From Microscilla marina ATCC 23134 (lineage in GTDB: Bacteria; Bacteroidota; Bacteroidia; Cytophagales; Microscillaceae): 64,000 nucleotides of DNA. The stretch spans positions 1-64,000 of the forward strand of contig NZ_AAWS01000029.1 of NCBI RefSeq assembly GCF_000169175.1, given 5' to 3'. The notes under the pieces were generated by a model. That model worked only from the letters and a program-made list of their open reading frames with translations. It searched no databases and had not been told where the DNA came from. Every line of letters starts with the position of its first letter. Position 1 is the first letter of the stretch. A program made the translations under genes and the position numbers. Shown one piece after another: positions 46,075-57,300 of the stretch.

Positions 46075-49000
46075 ATGTTAATGAATTACGCTAAAAAGGA
46101 GGCTACCTTCAACAGATGGCGTGGCAAAGCTGCTGTTTTGTCTCCATCCAAAATTCTCTTTTTTACTGTCTGCTTTTTTCTCCTGACTGACTTGAGTTGG
46201 GCAGACTGGAGTTTTAAAGAAACATTGCGCCAACAGGCTACTTTTTCTAATGTGACGCTACGCCCCAACGCAAATGTATGTCAGGGAGCACCGGTTACCT
46301 TGGGTAATATAGTGATTGATGAAGATACTGGCGAGAATGGTGACTTTAATACAGGAGGAAGCGCTAAAACCTTAGTACTAGAGTTTGGTGCAAATATTAC
46401 GTTTCCAGCTACCAATTCTCTTGAGATCAAACTAGATGGTAGTCCATCCTCAGACGTGACTGCTTCTGTAGATGGGTCAAATAAGCTTACTATTGGATAT
46501 AACTTTGGCCCTCCAACAACTACCGCTCAAAATAACTCTATTACTATTTCTAACTTACAGGTAGAAGTAGCTAACAGCGTTGCCGCAGGTAGTTATGAGC
46601 TAAAAGTGAATGCCAGTGAAGGAACAGGAACAGCAGGAGAGTTAGATTTAGACGCTGCTAGTGAAGTATTTGCTACAATCACTGTAAAAGAAACCCCTGC
46701 CGAGCCCAGCACGATATATGGTCCTTTGAGCTTGTTTCAGGGAGAAACGGCGGTGTATTCAACGCCCATAGTAGCGGGGGTTGATAGTTATGAGTGGACG
46801 CTTCCTGCTCAGCTTACCTTAGAGGCAGGCAGCAACCTTGACGATCCTTTCATTGTGGTAACAGCCAATGGTGCTATTTCGTCTGCCAATATCAGTGTAG
46901 TGGCTAAAAAAGGGAGTTGTAGCAGCTCTTCTCTAACCAAACAGGTAAGTATCAGTACCAAAGGAGTAGCAGTAAGCGGTGAAACCACTACCCTATGTGA
47001 CAACCAACAATTGATTAACCTTCCTGACATAGTATTGAGTGAAAAGTTTTATGCAGATTTCTCGGCAATTTCTGGGACTTTGCGGTTGGGGTTTGACAAT
47101 AATAATGACTTTGATTTTGATGTTGACAACTCTGAGGCCATTTTTACTACTGCTTCGGGGGTAGGGCAAAAAACATTTGATGTTCAACAAACAGGCTCTA
47201 ATACTTTAGAGGTAAATTATAATTTTGTGGGCTCAGAAACAGAGCTTAATAGCTTAATTATCAGAGGTGTAAAGGTAAAAGCTACTACTGCCTCTGGAAG
47301 TGGGCAAATACGCATGAAACTTGGGAGTGCCAACTTTGAGGGCATTAGTAATGCTACCCCATTGGCAAAACTTGCCATAGGTGCCTCGCCCGTAGCCATC
47401 AGTTTTGATGCTCCCCAAGCGTCAGTATGTACCAATACTGAGGTTACTTTTAATATTATAGACGCCACCAACACAAACGTCACTTATGAGTGGAAACTAC
47501 CCGTAGGCATGGGTATCAAAAATACTATGGCAACTTCGGCTACAGTAGAAGTAGGGAGTAACGCCGCAAGTGGTGATATTGAAGTAAGAGCTGTAAATAG
47601 TAGCGGTTGTTCCAGCCCTTGGGCTACCCACGCTGTAACCGTAAACACCACCCCCGAAAAGCCGTCTGTGATTACGGGAGATGCTCAGGTTTGTTTGGGA
47701 ACCACCAACTTGTATTATGTAGCAGCCATACCTGGAACCAGCACCTATGAGTGGGTAGTACCTACTGGCAAATTTACCAGTACAGAGGGCACTACGGTAA
47801 CAGGCGCTACCGAAGATGTAATTACTACAAATACCAATTTTATCAACCTTGCTTCGGTAGAAGCAAGTGCTACTGCATTGCCAGTAAAAGTAAGAGGTGT
47901 AAGTAGTACCTGTGGCACCGGAACATTCTCAGACATCCTGAATATTACTCTAAACTCTGCTCCAGAAGTAACCATTACTGGAGTAACCGATGGGCAAGCG
48001 TTTACTACCAAAGATGCAGCAGTTTCGTTGGGTGCCATACTTAATTCAAATGGCAGCGTGCTTACTGGAGGAACTTTTTCGGGTACAGGTGTAAGTGGGA
48101 ATAAATTTTCTCCCTCTGCCGTATCCGTTTCCGGAGGCGATGGTGTTACCGTTCCTATTACTTATACCTACGACAACGGACCAGATTGCCCTTCTATAGC
48201 CAGGGTAAATGTGGTAGTAAACGAATCTAGTGGGATTAATGGTATAGTAGCAAGTTATTGTAAAGGAAACACGGTAGTACAGAACTTTAATATTACCAGA
48301 ATATTCCCTCAAATAGGAAAGTTTTCTCATCGATACATTGTCGGTCTAAAAGCTTTGCCTAATGCTAGTTTGAAGACTGTAGGGGGCAACGGACCCATTA
48401 TGACCAATACTCCTCCTTGCAATACTTCGGCTCCGGCAACTAACCCAGCCCAGTTTAACTATTCTTTTACTCCTGGAGTACTTGACCCTGGCGAATACCA
48501 AATACAAGCGTATGTAGTAACGGTGTTTACTAGAGGGGATATTATTATCAAAGACCCGTTTAAGCTAACCAGCCCAATTACTCCCATAGGAATAGGTACC
48601 AACTGTAGCGTATCACTACAAACTTTGGCAACAATCAAAATCGAGGATATTCCAACTCCGGTTATCAGAAGTACCGCAGGGATTACAGTGTGTGCCGATG
48701 GTACCACTGAGCATACCTATTCGGTAGTACCCAAACCTGGACATACTTACAGATGGGATGCAGGTTTTGGTGGTCGTATAGCAGATGGCGTAAATACAGG
48801 TGACCTAGTAAAAATAATATGGGATCAAGCAGGTAATAATCGACAGGTAAAAGTAACTTCAACCAACGCCAATTGTTCGGGGGCTACTTTTTTATCTGTC
48901 AATGTAAATCAGGTACCCGTTCCAACGATTGAAGAAAGGGTAGACGGAAAAGACAAAAACACGGCTTGCGCTGGTTCAACTGTTCGCTATAGAGGCTTGA

Positions 49001-52000
49001 ATGGAGATGGAAATGACTATAAATGGACGGTAACCAATGGTAGCATAGAGTCAGATGATGATAAAAATATCGTAGAAGTAAAATGGGGGGGGCAATCGGG
49101 TACCCTCACATTGAGTACCACCAACAGTGATGGTTGTACGGGTTCGGTTGATTTGCCCGTAAACATTGATACTGCTTCTGACCCTGACATGCAAGGAGCA
49201 GATGCCGTTTGTGCAAATGCGCAGGGAATACAGTACACCATCAGTGCCGACCCTGGCGATGTAGTGGAGTGGACAATTACGGGAGATGCATCACATACAC
49301 TTTCTCCAGATAAGTTAACGGCTACCATTGATTGGGGACCAGGACCTGTAGGAAAGATTGAAGTCACGAAAACATCGGCAGTGTGTGAAGGGTCGGACGA
49401 AAAGATAGTGGCCATCAATGCTCTGCCGGTAGCAGAGATTTCTACTTCCTCGTCGGTGTATTGTGTGACTGACCCTAAGGCATCTTTTCAGCCAACTGTA
49501 AACGGTGCTACCGATATTTCGTCAGGCACAGGAGTGTACAGACTAGAAAATCCAGACGGGACGCCTGTACCATCTGCGGTTTTTAATGGAGATGACCTGG
49601 ACATATCATCTATAGGGATAGGCAAATACGTGGTGAAATATACTTTTACTGTGTCGGCAGGTGGTTGTCAGGACGAGTCATCGGGCACCCCTATTGAGGT
49701 CATTGCAAAGCCTGATGCCAGTTTTAGTGGAATTAACGCTGCAAAAAAGTATTGTGCGTCAGATAACCTGGTGTTAACGTCTTCTATTGCTGGGGGATTT
49801 TTTACCATTACCCAACTAGACGGAGGTGGTAATCTGATAGCATCCACCGCCAAAGATTTTGCAGTAGGTGCCACCAATACTACTACTACCATTCCACTTG
49901 GGGAATTAGAGGGTACTGGTTTGGGTGAGTACCACGTCATTTATACCTTCCGCAACTCTAGTGGTTGTGAGGATGTATCAGATGAAGATACCTTTGAGAT
50001 ACTTGCCTTGCCTACCGTGAGTGTAGACATCAATGGCATCGATTTAGAAAGTTGTGTAAAAGAAGACGAGTTTATTTTATTTGTGACAATAGATGGGTTT
50101 TCGCGGTGGGCACCTTTAAGCACTGACGATTCATTTTTTGAGATAAGAAGGGTATCGGGTAGCCGAGCTCCTACCGACTTTAAGGAAATGAAAGAAGACA
50201 ATGGTTTTGGAGGCACGCGTTTGAGTAGACGTTTTAATCCTAAATACCCAATCACGCACAACGAAACTGCCATTGCAAACGATGCACCTGCTACAGAATG
50301 GAACGAGCTTGCCGGAGTATATGAAGTAAGGTATGTCTACACTAATTTTAGGGGTTGCCAACAAACATCTGCTCCCCAAACATTTACCCTGAAAAAGCTT
50401 CCGGTGGTATCTTTCACCGGGTTAAGCAACTTCTATTGTAAAGCTGTAACCAACGTCCAGTTAACTCCTTCGGTAGATGGCGCTTTGCCAGATGTTAGCA
50501 AAGGCACCGGAACATTTAGAATATTCAATGCAGGTGGAATAGAGCAAACATCGTTTACAGGCAATGAATTTGACCCTTCTGTATTAGGTTTAGGAGGTTT
50601 TACGATCACTTACGAGTATCAGCTTACTGGAGGGTGTAAGGGAGTAACCGCAGCACAACCGTTTACTGTAGGCGAAGCTATAGTACCCACGTTTAGTTTT
50701 GTAGCCCCCAACCCAGACAATAAATACTGTGTAAAAGGGGGAGATATTGCTTTGCAACCAGATGCGGGAAATACAGGGGGAACTTTTACCGTGACTAACC
50801 CTAAAGGAGAAGAGTTTACCCTTGATGGGAATGTGATAGAGTTAGCCAGTTTTTCTGACATAGGTAGCTATCAGGTAAGGTATACTTTTACCGATGGGGC
50901 GGGCTGTACAGGTACATCTGCTAACCAAACTTTTCAAATTGTACCCTTGCCTGTTATCACTATCAAAAACATCAATAGTAATGGAGAGTATTGTGTACAA
51001 AGCCCAGTAATTACACTGATTCCTGAAATAACCACAGGGGCAGGAAAACTAGATGTACCCGATTTAGATGCTACCAAGGCTTACTTTCAAATCAAGCGAA
51101 AAGAAGACAGCGACAATGACTATGTAACCATGGTAACACCGGGAAGCCCCGACCTGACCAATGAGTTTAATCCTCAACGTCCGCTTCCGAGTAGCCCACC
51201 AATACCACCAGATGCTCCTACCAGTGTATGGAACCAGGTAGTGGGAGAGTACGAAGTAAGGTATGTTTTCGAAGATGGCAATGGTTGTCGTAAGGAGTCA
51301 GCCTCTGAAATTATTAAGGTTACTCCGTTGCCTCAACTGTCTTTTACTGGCTTGTCAGCTTCTTATTGCGACGATGTAGAATTGGTAACATTGATTCCAT
51401 TTGATGGAGAATCTCGGATTACTTCAGGAGTAGTTTTTAACTATAGAAAACTCTCTGAGTCTACTTTTACTCCTTTTACTCAAGGTAATTCGTTTAGCCC
51501 TAACAAATGGGGGGCGGGCGAATATGAAATTATGCTGGAAAGCGCTGTGAGTGGTTGTCAAAACTCATCTAACCGCGATAGTGTGGTAACTATAAAAATA
51601 GAGCCTACCCCAAAACAAATCAGGGTGGTAGCCAGCCGTGATTATAATAGTAGAACGTTGAATTTTTCGGCGACTGCCAATGGAGTCAATGATACATGGA
51701 CATGGTCTTGGGACTTTAAAGATGGTACGACCAGCCAAGAGCAAAATCCGGCAAAACAGTTGTCAGCTACTTTGCCCCAGGTAATCAATTATGAACTCAT
51801 TCCTACAACCGAACTGGGCTGTAATGCTTCGGTGAGTAAACGCTTTAAGATGGACTTTGATTTTACTGGTCATTGTGCAGGTGGTGTCACCAGGTTTACC
51901 AATAAATCAGAGTTGCCAGGCGATGTTGTTGGAGCTATTTCCTGGGATTTTGGTGATGGGCAAGGAACGTCTACCGAAACCAACCCTGGACATACTTATC

Positions 52001-53739
52001 AAAACCCTGGGACTTATTGGGTTACATTGTCTATTCAAACTGACGACGAAGTAGCTACCTACAAGTTGCGTCGCCGGTTGGATATTTTCCCAGTGATTGA
52101 GGTCAACTCAGAGCAGTTTTATGTAGAAGGTTTTGATAATGGGACTGCCGGGTGGATCTCGCACGGAGTAGTAGATGTAGACAGGGTAGAAGTGGATAGC
52201 ACCAGTTGGACTTTGAAAAACCCCGATGGTTTTCTTATTCGCAACCCCAATGGCAATGCTTGGATAACCGACAACCGAAGCAACCCTCACAGAATAAATA
52301 CTGACGCCAACTACAACAACAACGAGCAGTCTTATGTAGAAAGTCCTTGTTTTAACATTGCTGGTTTGAACAAGCCGATGATTTCATTTAGCTACTGGTC
52401 TGATACCGACCTGGGAGCAGATGGAGTAACTTTACTTTATACCATTGATGATGGTAAAACCTGGCACCGTTTGGGTACCGGAGAGTTGGGTATCAATTGG
52501 TACAATACCAAACCTATATTGGGTGCACCCGGCAAGACCAGTAGTACTTTAGATGTAAACGCTAACCCTGACAGTCAGGGGTGGTCAGGCAAACTGTTGC
52601 CAGTCAATGGCAAATGGCAAGTAGCCCGGTATAGCCTCACCGAAGCTTTGATAAAAATGCAGGCAATGGGCATTAAAAGTCGAATGGTTAGGTTTAGAAT
52701 GTCGTTTGGTAGCAATGCCGATAACCTGCCTAATGCCAAGTTTGATGGTTTTGCTTTTGACAATGTGATTGTTAGTAATAGAAACCGATTGGTATTGCTT
52801 GAGTATTTTATCAATACCGGATTGCCCAACGCGGCCGAATATGATTTAACGGCGAAAAACTTTCCGAAAACAGGGAATAAGGATGAAATTGTGAAGATTC
52901 ATCACCATACTGGTTTTCCTGGCATTGACCCATTGAACGAAGTAAACAAAAAAGATCCTAGTGCCAGAGCGTTTCACCACGGAATACGCGAAGTACCAAG
53001 AGGGGTAGTAGACGGTTATTTTAAAGATACCCTGATTGGCCAATGGACACAAGATATTTTTGCTGACCGCACCCTTATTCCGGCACCTTTTACCATTGAT
53101 ATCACCAATGCTGCTACCAGTGGCGGGCAACTCAACATCTCTACCAAGATACAGGCATTGTTGAATTTTGACCGAAAAATAATCATCAATGTAGCAGTGG
53201 TAGACTCAGCGGCTACTGCCAATGGGCAGGTATATTATAATGTAACCCGAAAAATGTTACCAGATGCTGCCGGAACCTACTGGGAGGCTCCCTGGGTACA
53301 AGGAGATAGTCAAACCTTTGATTTTAGCTGGGATTATGGCAATCTGGACCCTACTGGTTTTAAAGTAATTGTTTTTGTAGAAGATTACGAAACCAAAGAA
53401 ATCTGGCAAGCAGGTACAGGGGGAGTAAGTGTAAAAAGACAGCACGAAGGGCAAAGTGAACACGAAGTAACTGGCGTAGAAGATGAATTGTTGATGGGTG
53501 GTGCGGTACTGTTTCCTAACCCTACTACTGACCGTTTGAACGTGGCCATCAAAACGCAACTATCGCCCAAAGCACAGTGGCAGATATGGTCGGTAACAGG
53601 TAAGTTGGTAAAACAAGGAAGTTGGAGCCAAGGCAAGAAACGAGTCTCTATAGATGTGCAAGCACTAGCCGGAGGTTGGTATATTCTTAGAGTGGCTGAC
53701 AAAGGCAAAACTTCTCAGTTGAGGTTCGAGAAGCACTAG
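46075..53739 (+). CDS. Giant T9SS-secreted multidomain protein 2
   Basis: Paralog of the giant protein encoded at 36642-44876; 2554 residues. A basic N-region (1-24) precedes a hydrophobic export segment (about 26-42: ILFFTVCFFLLTDLSWA). Two beta-domain plus PKD-like repeats start near 65 and 302, one fewer than in the neighbours. A long Ig-like series follows with repeated YC..., GGTFTV and YEVRYVF motifs. A PKD domain is at about 1950-2010 (WDFGDGQGTS, GTYWVTL), a MAM/jelly-roll-like domain at about 2014-2235 and a thioredoxin-like region from 2238 (VLLEYFINTGL, HHHTGFPGID, FHHGIREVPRGVVDGY). The last ~78 residues are a T9SS type A sorting domain (LFPNPTTDRLNV). The C-terminal 600 residues match protein 3 best. 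Role is unknown; adhesin or matrix protein is likely. Confidence 0.88.
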   Translation: MLMNYAKKEATFNRWRGKAAVLSPSKILFFTVCFFLLTDLSWADWSFKETLRQQATFSNVTLRPNANVCQGAPVTLGNIVIDEDTGENGDFNTGGSAKTLVLEFGANITFPATNSLEIKLDGSPSSDVTASVDGSNKLTIGYNFGPPTTTAQNNSITISNLQVEVANSVAAGSYELKVNASEGTGTAGELDLDAASEVFATITVKETPAEPSTIYGPLSLFQGETAVYSTPIVAGVDSYEWTLPAQLTLEAGSNLDDPFIVVTANGAISSANISVVAKKGSCSSSSLTKQVSISTKGVAVSGETTTLCDNQQLINLPDIVLSEKFYADFSAISGTLRLGFDNNNDFDFDVDNSEAIFTTASGVGQKTFDVQQTGSNTLEVNYNFVGSETELNSLIIRGVKVKATTASGSGQIRMKLGSANFEGISNATPLAKLAIGASPVAISFDAPQASVCTNTEVTFNIIDATNTNVTYEWKLPVGMGIKNTMATSATVEVGSNAASGDIEVRAVNSSGCSSPWATHAVTVNTTPEKPSVITGDAQVCLGTTNLYYVAAIPGTSTYEWVVPTGKFTSTEGTTVTGATEDVITTNTNFINLASVEASATALPVKVRGVSSTCGTGTFSDILNITLNSAPEVTITGVTDGQAFTTKDAAVSLGAILNSNGSVLTGGTFSGTGVSGNKFSPSAVSVSGGDGVTVPITYTYDNGPDCPSIARVNVVVNESSGINGIVASYCKGNTVVQNFNITRIFPQIGKFSHRYIVGLKALPNASLKTVGGNGPIMTNTPPCNTSAPATNPAQFNYSFTPGVLDPGEYQIQAYVVTVFTRGDIIIKDPFKLTSPITPIGIGTNCSVSLQTLATIKIEDIPTPVIRSTAGITVCADGTTEHTYSVVPKPGHTYRWDAGFGGRIADGVNTGDLVKIIWDQAGNNRQVKVTSTNANCSGATFLSVNVNQVPVPTIEERVDGKDKNTACAGSTVRYRGLNGDGNDYKWTVTNGSIESDDDKNIVEVKWGGQSGTLTLSTTNSDGCTGSVDLPVNIDTASDPDMQGADAVCANAQGIQYTISADPGDVVEWTITGDASHTLSPDKLTATIDWGPGPVGKIEVTKTSAVCEGSDEKIVAINALPVAEISTSSSVYCVTDPKASFQPTVNGATDISSGTGVYRLENPDGTPVPSAVFNGDDLDISSIGIGKYVVKYTFTVSAGGCQDESSGTPIEVIAKPDASFSGINAAKKYCASDNLVLTSSIAGGFFTITQLDGGGNLIASTAKDFAVGATNTTTTIPLGELEGTGLGEYHVIYTFRNSSGCEDVSDEDTFEILALPTVSVDINGIDLESCVKEDEFILFVTIDGFSRWAPLSTDDSFFEIRRVSGSRAPTDFKEMKEDNGFGGTRLSRRFNPKYPITHNETAIANDAPATEWNELAGVYEVRYVYTNFRGCQQTSAPQTFTLKKLPVVSFTGLSNFYCKAVTNVQLTPSVDGALPDVSKGTGTFRIFNAGGIEQTSFTGNEFDPSVLGLGGFTITYEYQLTGGCKGVTAAQPFTVGEAIVPTFSFVAPNPDNKYCVKGGDIALQPDAGNTGGTFTVTNPKGEEFTLDGNVIELASFSDIGSYQVRYTFTDGAGCTGTSANQTFQIVPLPVITIKNINSNGEYCVQSPVITLIPEITTGAGKLDVPDLDATKAYFQIKRKEDSDNDYVTMVTPGSPDLTNEFNPQRPLPSSPPIPPDAPTSVWNQVVGEYEVRYVFEDGNGCRKESASEIIKVTPLPQLSFTGLSASYCDDVELVTLIPFDGESRITSGVVFNYRKLSESTFTPFTQGNSFSPNKWGAGEYEIMLESAVSGCQNSSNRDSVVTIKIEPTPKQIRVVASRDYNSRTLNFSATANGVNDTWTWSWDFKDGTTSQEQNPAKQLSATLPQVINYELIPTTELGCNASVSKRFKMDFDFTGHCAGGVTRFTNKSELPGDVVGAISWDFGDGQGTSTETNPGHTYQNPGTYWVTLSIQTDDEVATYKLRRRLDIFPVIEVNSEQFYVEGFDNGTAGWISHGVVDVDRVEVDSTSWTLKNPDGFLIRNPNGNAWITDNRSNPHRINTDANYNNNEQSYVESPCFNIAGLNKPMISFSYWSDTDLGADGVTLLYTIDDGKTWHRLGTGELGINWYNTKPILGAPGKTSSTLDVNANPDSQGWSGKLLPVNGKWQVARYSLTEALIKMQAMGIKSRMVRFRMSFGSNADNLPNAKFDGFAFDNVIVSNRNRLVLLEYFINTGLPNAAEYDLTAKNFPKTGNKDEIVKIHHHTGFPGIDPLNEVNKKDPSARAFHHGIREVPRGVVDGYFKDTLIGQWTQDIFADRTLIPAPFTIDITNAATSGGQLNISTKIQALLNFDRKIIINVAVVDSAATANGQVYYNVTRKMLPDAAGTYWEAPWVQGDSQTFDFSWDYGNLDPTGFKVIVFVEDYETKEIWQAGTGGVSVKRQHEGQSEHEVTGVEDELLMGGAVLFPNPTTDRLNVAIKTQLSPKAQWQIWSVTGKLVKQGSWSQGKKRVSIDVQALAGGWYILRVADKGKTSQLRFEKH

Positions 53740-54389
53740 TACTTATTCAAGTATTGATTGAGTAGAGGGCATTGCGGCTGTTTTTCAGTGGGGCAATGCC
53801 CTTTTTTTATGGGCAACACTATGCAAATATTGTCAGGAGGCAAAGCATTTTGTGGAAGCACCAATTGAGTCAACTTGGCTCAAGCCATCTGCCACATATA
53901 TGGTAAGTTTTGGTTTCAGTACGTTTCTTGAAAATAATATTTGAATACTTAAAAATAGTATTAAATTTGTCGAAGTGGCTTTATTGAAATAATATTATGC
54001 CAAAGTTTAAAAAACTGCTCTTTTGCTTAACTATTGACTAACTATGTTACACACCTGCCCAAAATACTACAAAAAAAGCCTTTACATTTCACCGTTTTTT
54101 TCAACACCTATCCACCCACCTTTTAGGGTTTGTCAACGCCCACCCTTGTTTATATAAATAGATCATTGAGCGCAAGTACCACCGGTATCCCATATACTCA
54201 ATGATCAAAGGTTGCTTATGGTATTTTTAGAGGGCAGTTGCCTGACAAAACCTGAGACAACTTATTTTAATATTCATCAAATATTTGAACGATTTCCAGC
54301 ATTAATGCGGCTTTGTTGCTTGCTAAACTAGCCGATTGATATTGGTTTGTTACCTACTATAACCTGTTTAACACAACAACACAAAACGT
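53740..54389. other. 650-bp spacer between giant genes 2 and 3
   Basis: Terminator at 53767-53808, then about 580 AT-rich bases without a gene. The leader directly before giant gene 3 (cacaaaacgt) is shared with giant gene 1. Confidence 0.5.
53767..53808 (+). terminator. Intrinsic terminator of giant gene 2
   Basis: GGGCATTGC / GCAATGCCC stem followed by seven T, 27 bases after the stop codon. It is nearly the same as the terminator at 44961-44999, so the 3' region was duplicated with the gene. Confidence 0.9.
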
Positions 54390-57300
54390 ATGTTACACAT
54401 TTTCAAAACCAGAGGAATGAAACCACGTGGTAAACTCATTGCTCAAGCCAAAAACCTACTCTATACAAAAACGAAATACCTGTTATTGGCGACCTGTATT
54501 ACTTTGGCACTTACCGTGAATGGGAGGGTAAAAACCCCTGAAAAGACACGGGCTAAAAAAAGCGCCTTGTTTGCCATTGGAGTACAAACCCCTGCCGTAG
54601 AATTGTGTGCAGGCACGGGGGCTGTAACCCTTGACAGTATCATCATTTATGAGAATAACATCGATGACTTTTGGAATTGGACTTTTGGTGAAACTATGGA
54701 GATTTCATTAGGCGATGAAACCAACTTTGCCTTGTCGGGTACCCCTACAGTATACATTAGCCCTGGAGTAAGTGATGCCACAATTAATGCACGCATTGAA
54801 AACAACAAGCTTAAGTTTGACTACAACTTTGTCAATAGAGCAACTCTGGATAGTATCATCATTACCGGGTTACAGGTAGAAGCCCTCCCTACTGCGTCTA
54901 CTGCCTCGTCTACTACCCTAAGCGTAACCGCCGGCATTGGCGATATAGTAGGGTTTCCACTGGCTACAACTCTGGCAAATATTAATTTAAAAGTACACCC
55001 TGGTACCCCCTCATTTATTCTGGGTGCCAACAATGTATTTGCCGGAGAGACAGTCAATTACTACGTACCTACCATTGCCAATGCCGATGAGTACGAATGG
55101 GACATTCCGGCAGAGCTTAACGGAGGTACTGCCACCGTTACCAACACTGGTACCAACAACTTTATAGCATTGACTGTGCACGCGGTTACGAGCACGTCAA
55201 CTGTAAACTTAAGGGTAAGGGGTAAAAATACTACCAGTGGTTGCGATGGTGCGTATGTCTCTTACCCTATTACAGTGAATCCGGTAGGTGTATTGGTTAC
55301 ACCAGGCAGCCTGGAGCTTTGCAAGGGGGGCAGTACCCAAATATTGCCCGATATTAAGATAAACGAACAAGCTAAAACAGACTTTAGTACCAGCGGTAAC
55401 CTCGTTTTATCGCTGGGTAGCACAGATTATACTTTCTCAGGACCCATTACTGTGATGGTCAATGGAGTTTCGCCTGGGGTACCAACTACGGTAAATGCCC
55501 ACTCTATAGAGATTAGCTATGATTTTACTTCGGGGTATGATGCCACTACTGACGAGATGGTGATAAGTGGTTTGCAAATAACTGCCAACAGCAGTGCCAC
55601 CGGGGTGGCTGAATTAAAAGCTACTGGTGGTACTGGTGGGTTGGCAAATGTAGATGGAACCACTGTTTTTGCGACTGTTACCGCCATTGACCCACCAGTA
55701 CAGGCAACCAATATTGTAGGTCCCAGCGTGGTTTATTCGGGCGAATCGATTACTTTTTCAGTAGATGCAATCGCTGGAGTAAACAGCTATGATTGGGACT
55801 TGCCAGCGGAGCTCAATGGAGGTACGGCTGGGGTAGTCAATACCACTACCAATGCAATTACCCTTACTACCCAAACCGTAAGTGCTGCAACAGCGGTAAG
55901 CATTAGTGTGAAAGGCAAAAAAACGGGTTGCGTAGACGGGGCGTACTCTGCTCCATTTCATGTTACCATTAACCCCACCGGGGTAGACGTGACACCTTCG
56001 TTGGTGACTATATGCCGGGGAGGATCTGCCAAGACATTGCCTGATATAGTAGTAACAGAAAGATTTCTGTCTGATTTTAGGCACAATTCGGGAGGAAGTA
56101 ATACATTGATCTTATCGTTAAGCAATACAGACTTTACCTTGGGAGGGAGCCCCACAGTAACGGTGACCAATACCTCAGGAACCAGCAGCTTTTCAACTTC
56201 TTTTGGCGGTGCAGGTAACTTGAGAATCAACTATGACTTTGCAACTGATACCGAATCCCAAAACAACATTATGACCATTAGTGGTCTTGAGGTATCAGCC
56301 AATGCCTCGGCAGCAACATCGGTAAACCTGACGCCTAATTCTGGCACTGCATATATAGAAGGGGTCACTACTTCTACGGTGTTTGCTACTGTCAATACCG
56401 CGACTGTTCCGGCGCAAGCCCCTGCATTTGTAGCTTCAGTAAGTACGCTATGTGTAGGTACTCCCGTCACTTTTACTATTGACTCTATTCCCAGTGCGGC
56501 TACTTATGAGTGGCAATTGCCAGCTGGAGTAAATGTAGCTGGGTCTTCTACCGATTCTACCATTGCTTTAACTGCTACCTCCGACGCGGTCAACGGTGTA
56601 GTAAGGGTAAGAGGGGTAAGCAGTGAAGGGTGTGCTGGAGCATGGCTAGAGCAAAATGTCACCATCAAATCGGTACCTACTGCGGGTACTATAGAGGCGC
56701 TTACCTCTAACACTTTGTGTGCCGGGCAGTCCGCTACTTTTTTTGTTTCTTCGGTAGAAGGAGCTACTAATTATGAGTGGGTGTTGCCAACTGAATTGGC
56801 AGAAGCAGGCGCAGCCCACCAAGATACTGTAGTAACTACCAATAGTTTGATAACCTTGACTGCCAGCAGTGCAATTACTTCGGTTACCAGTGTAGACATT
56901 AAGGTAAGAGGGGTAAATACAGACTGTGGAGAGGGAGCTTTTTCTGCGTTATATACCATTACTATCAACCCTTTGCCAGTGGTTAACCTGACAATGGCGA
57001 TTAGTGGTGGTGGTGGAGCCCTGGCAGATGGTGCGGCTCATCCTTCCAATGGTGTAGCCATTGATTTAACCGGGGCTCCTACAGGAGGAGTGTTTTCGGG
57101 CAACGGTGTAGTTGGCACTCAGTTTAACCCTGGTTTGGTGGGGGTAGGCGTACATCAACTAAGGTATACCTATACCGACGGCAGTGGTTGTGCAGGTGCC
57201 GACTCAGTGACAATCAATGTGACCAACCCTACCTCAGTGTCGGGGCTTGCCTCAGGTTACTGTAAAGATGACAACGTACCTGATGCATTTGAGGTACAAA

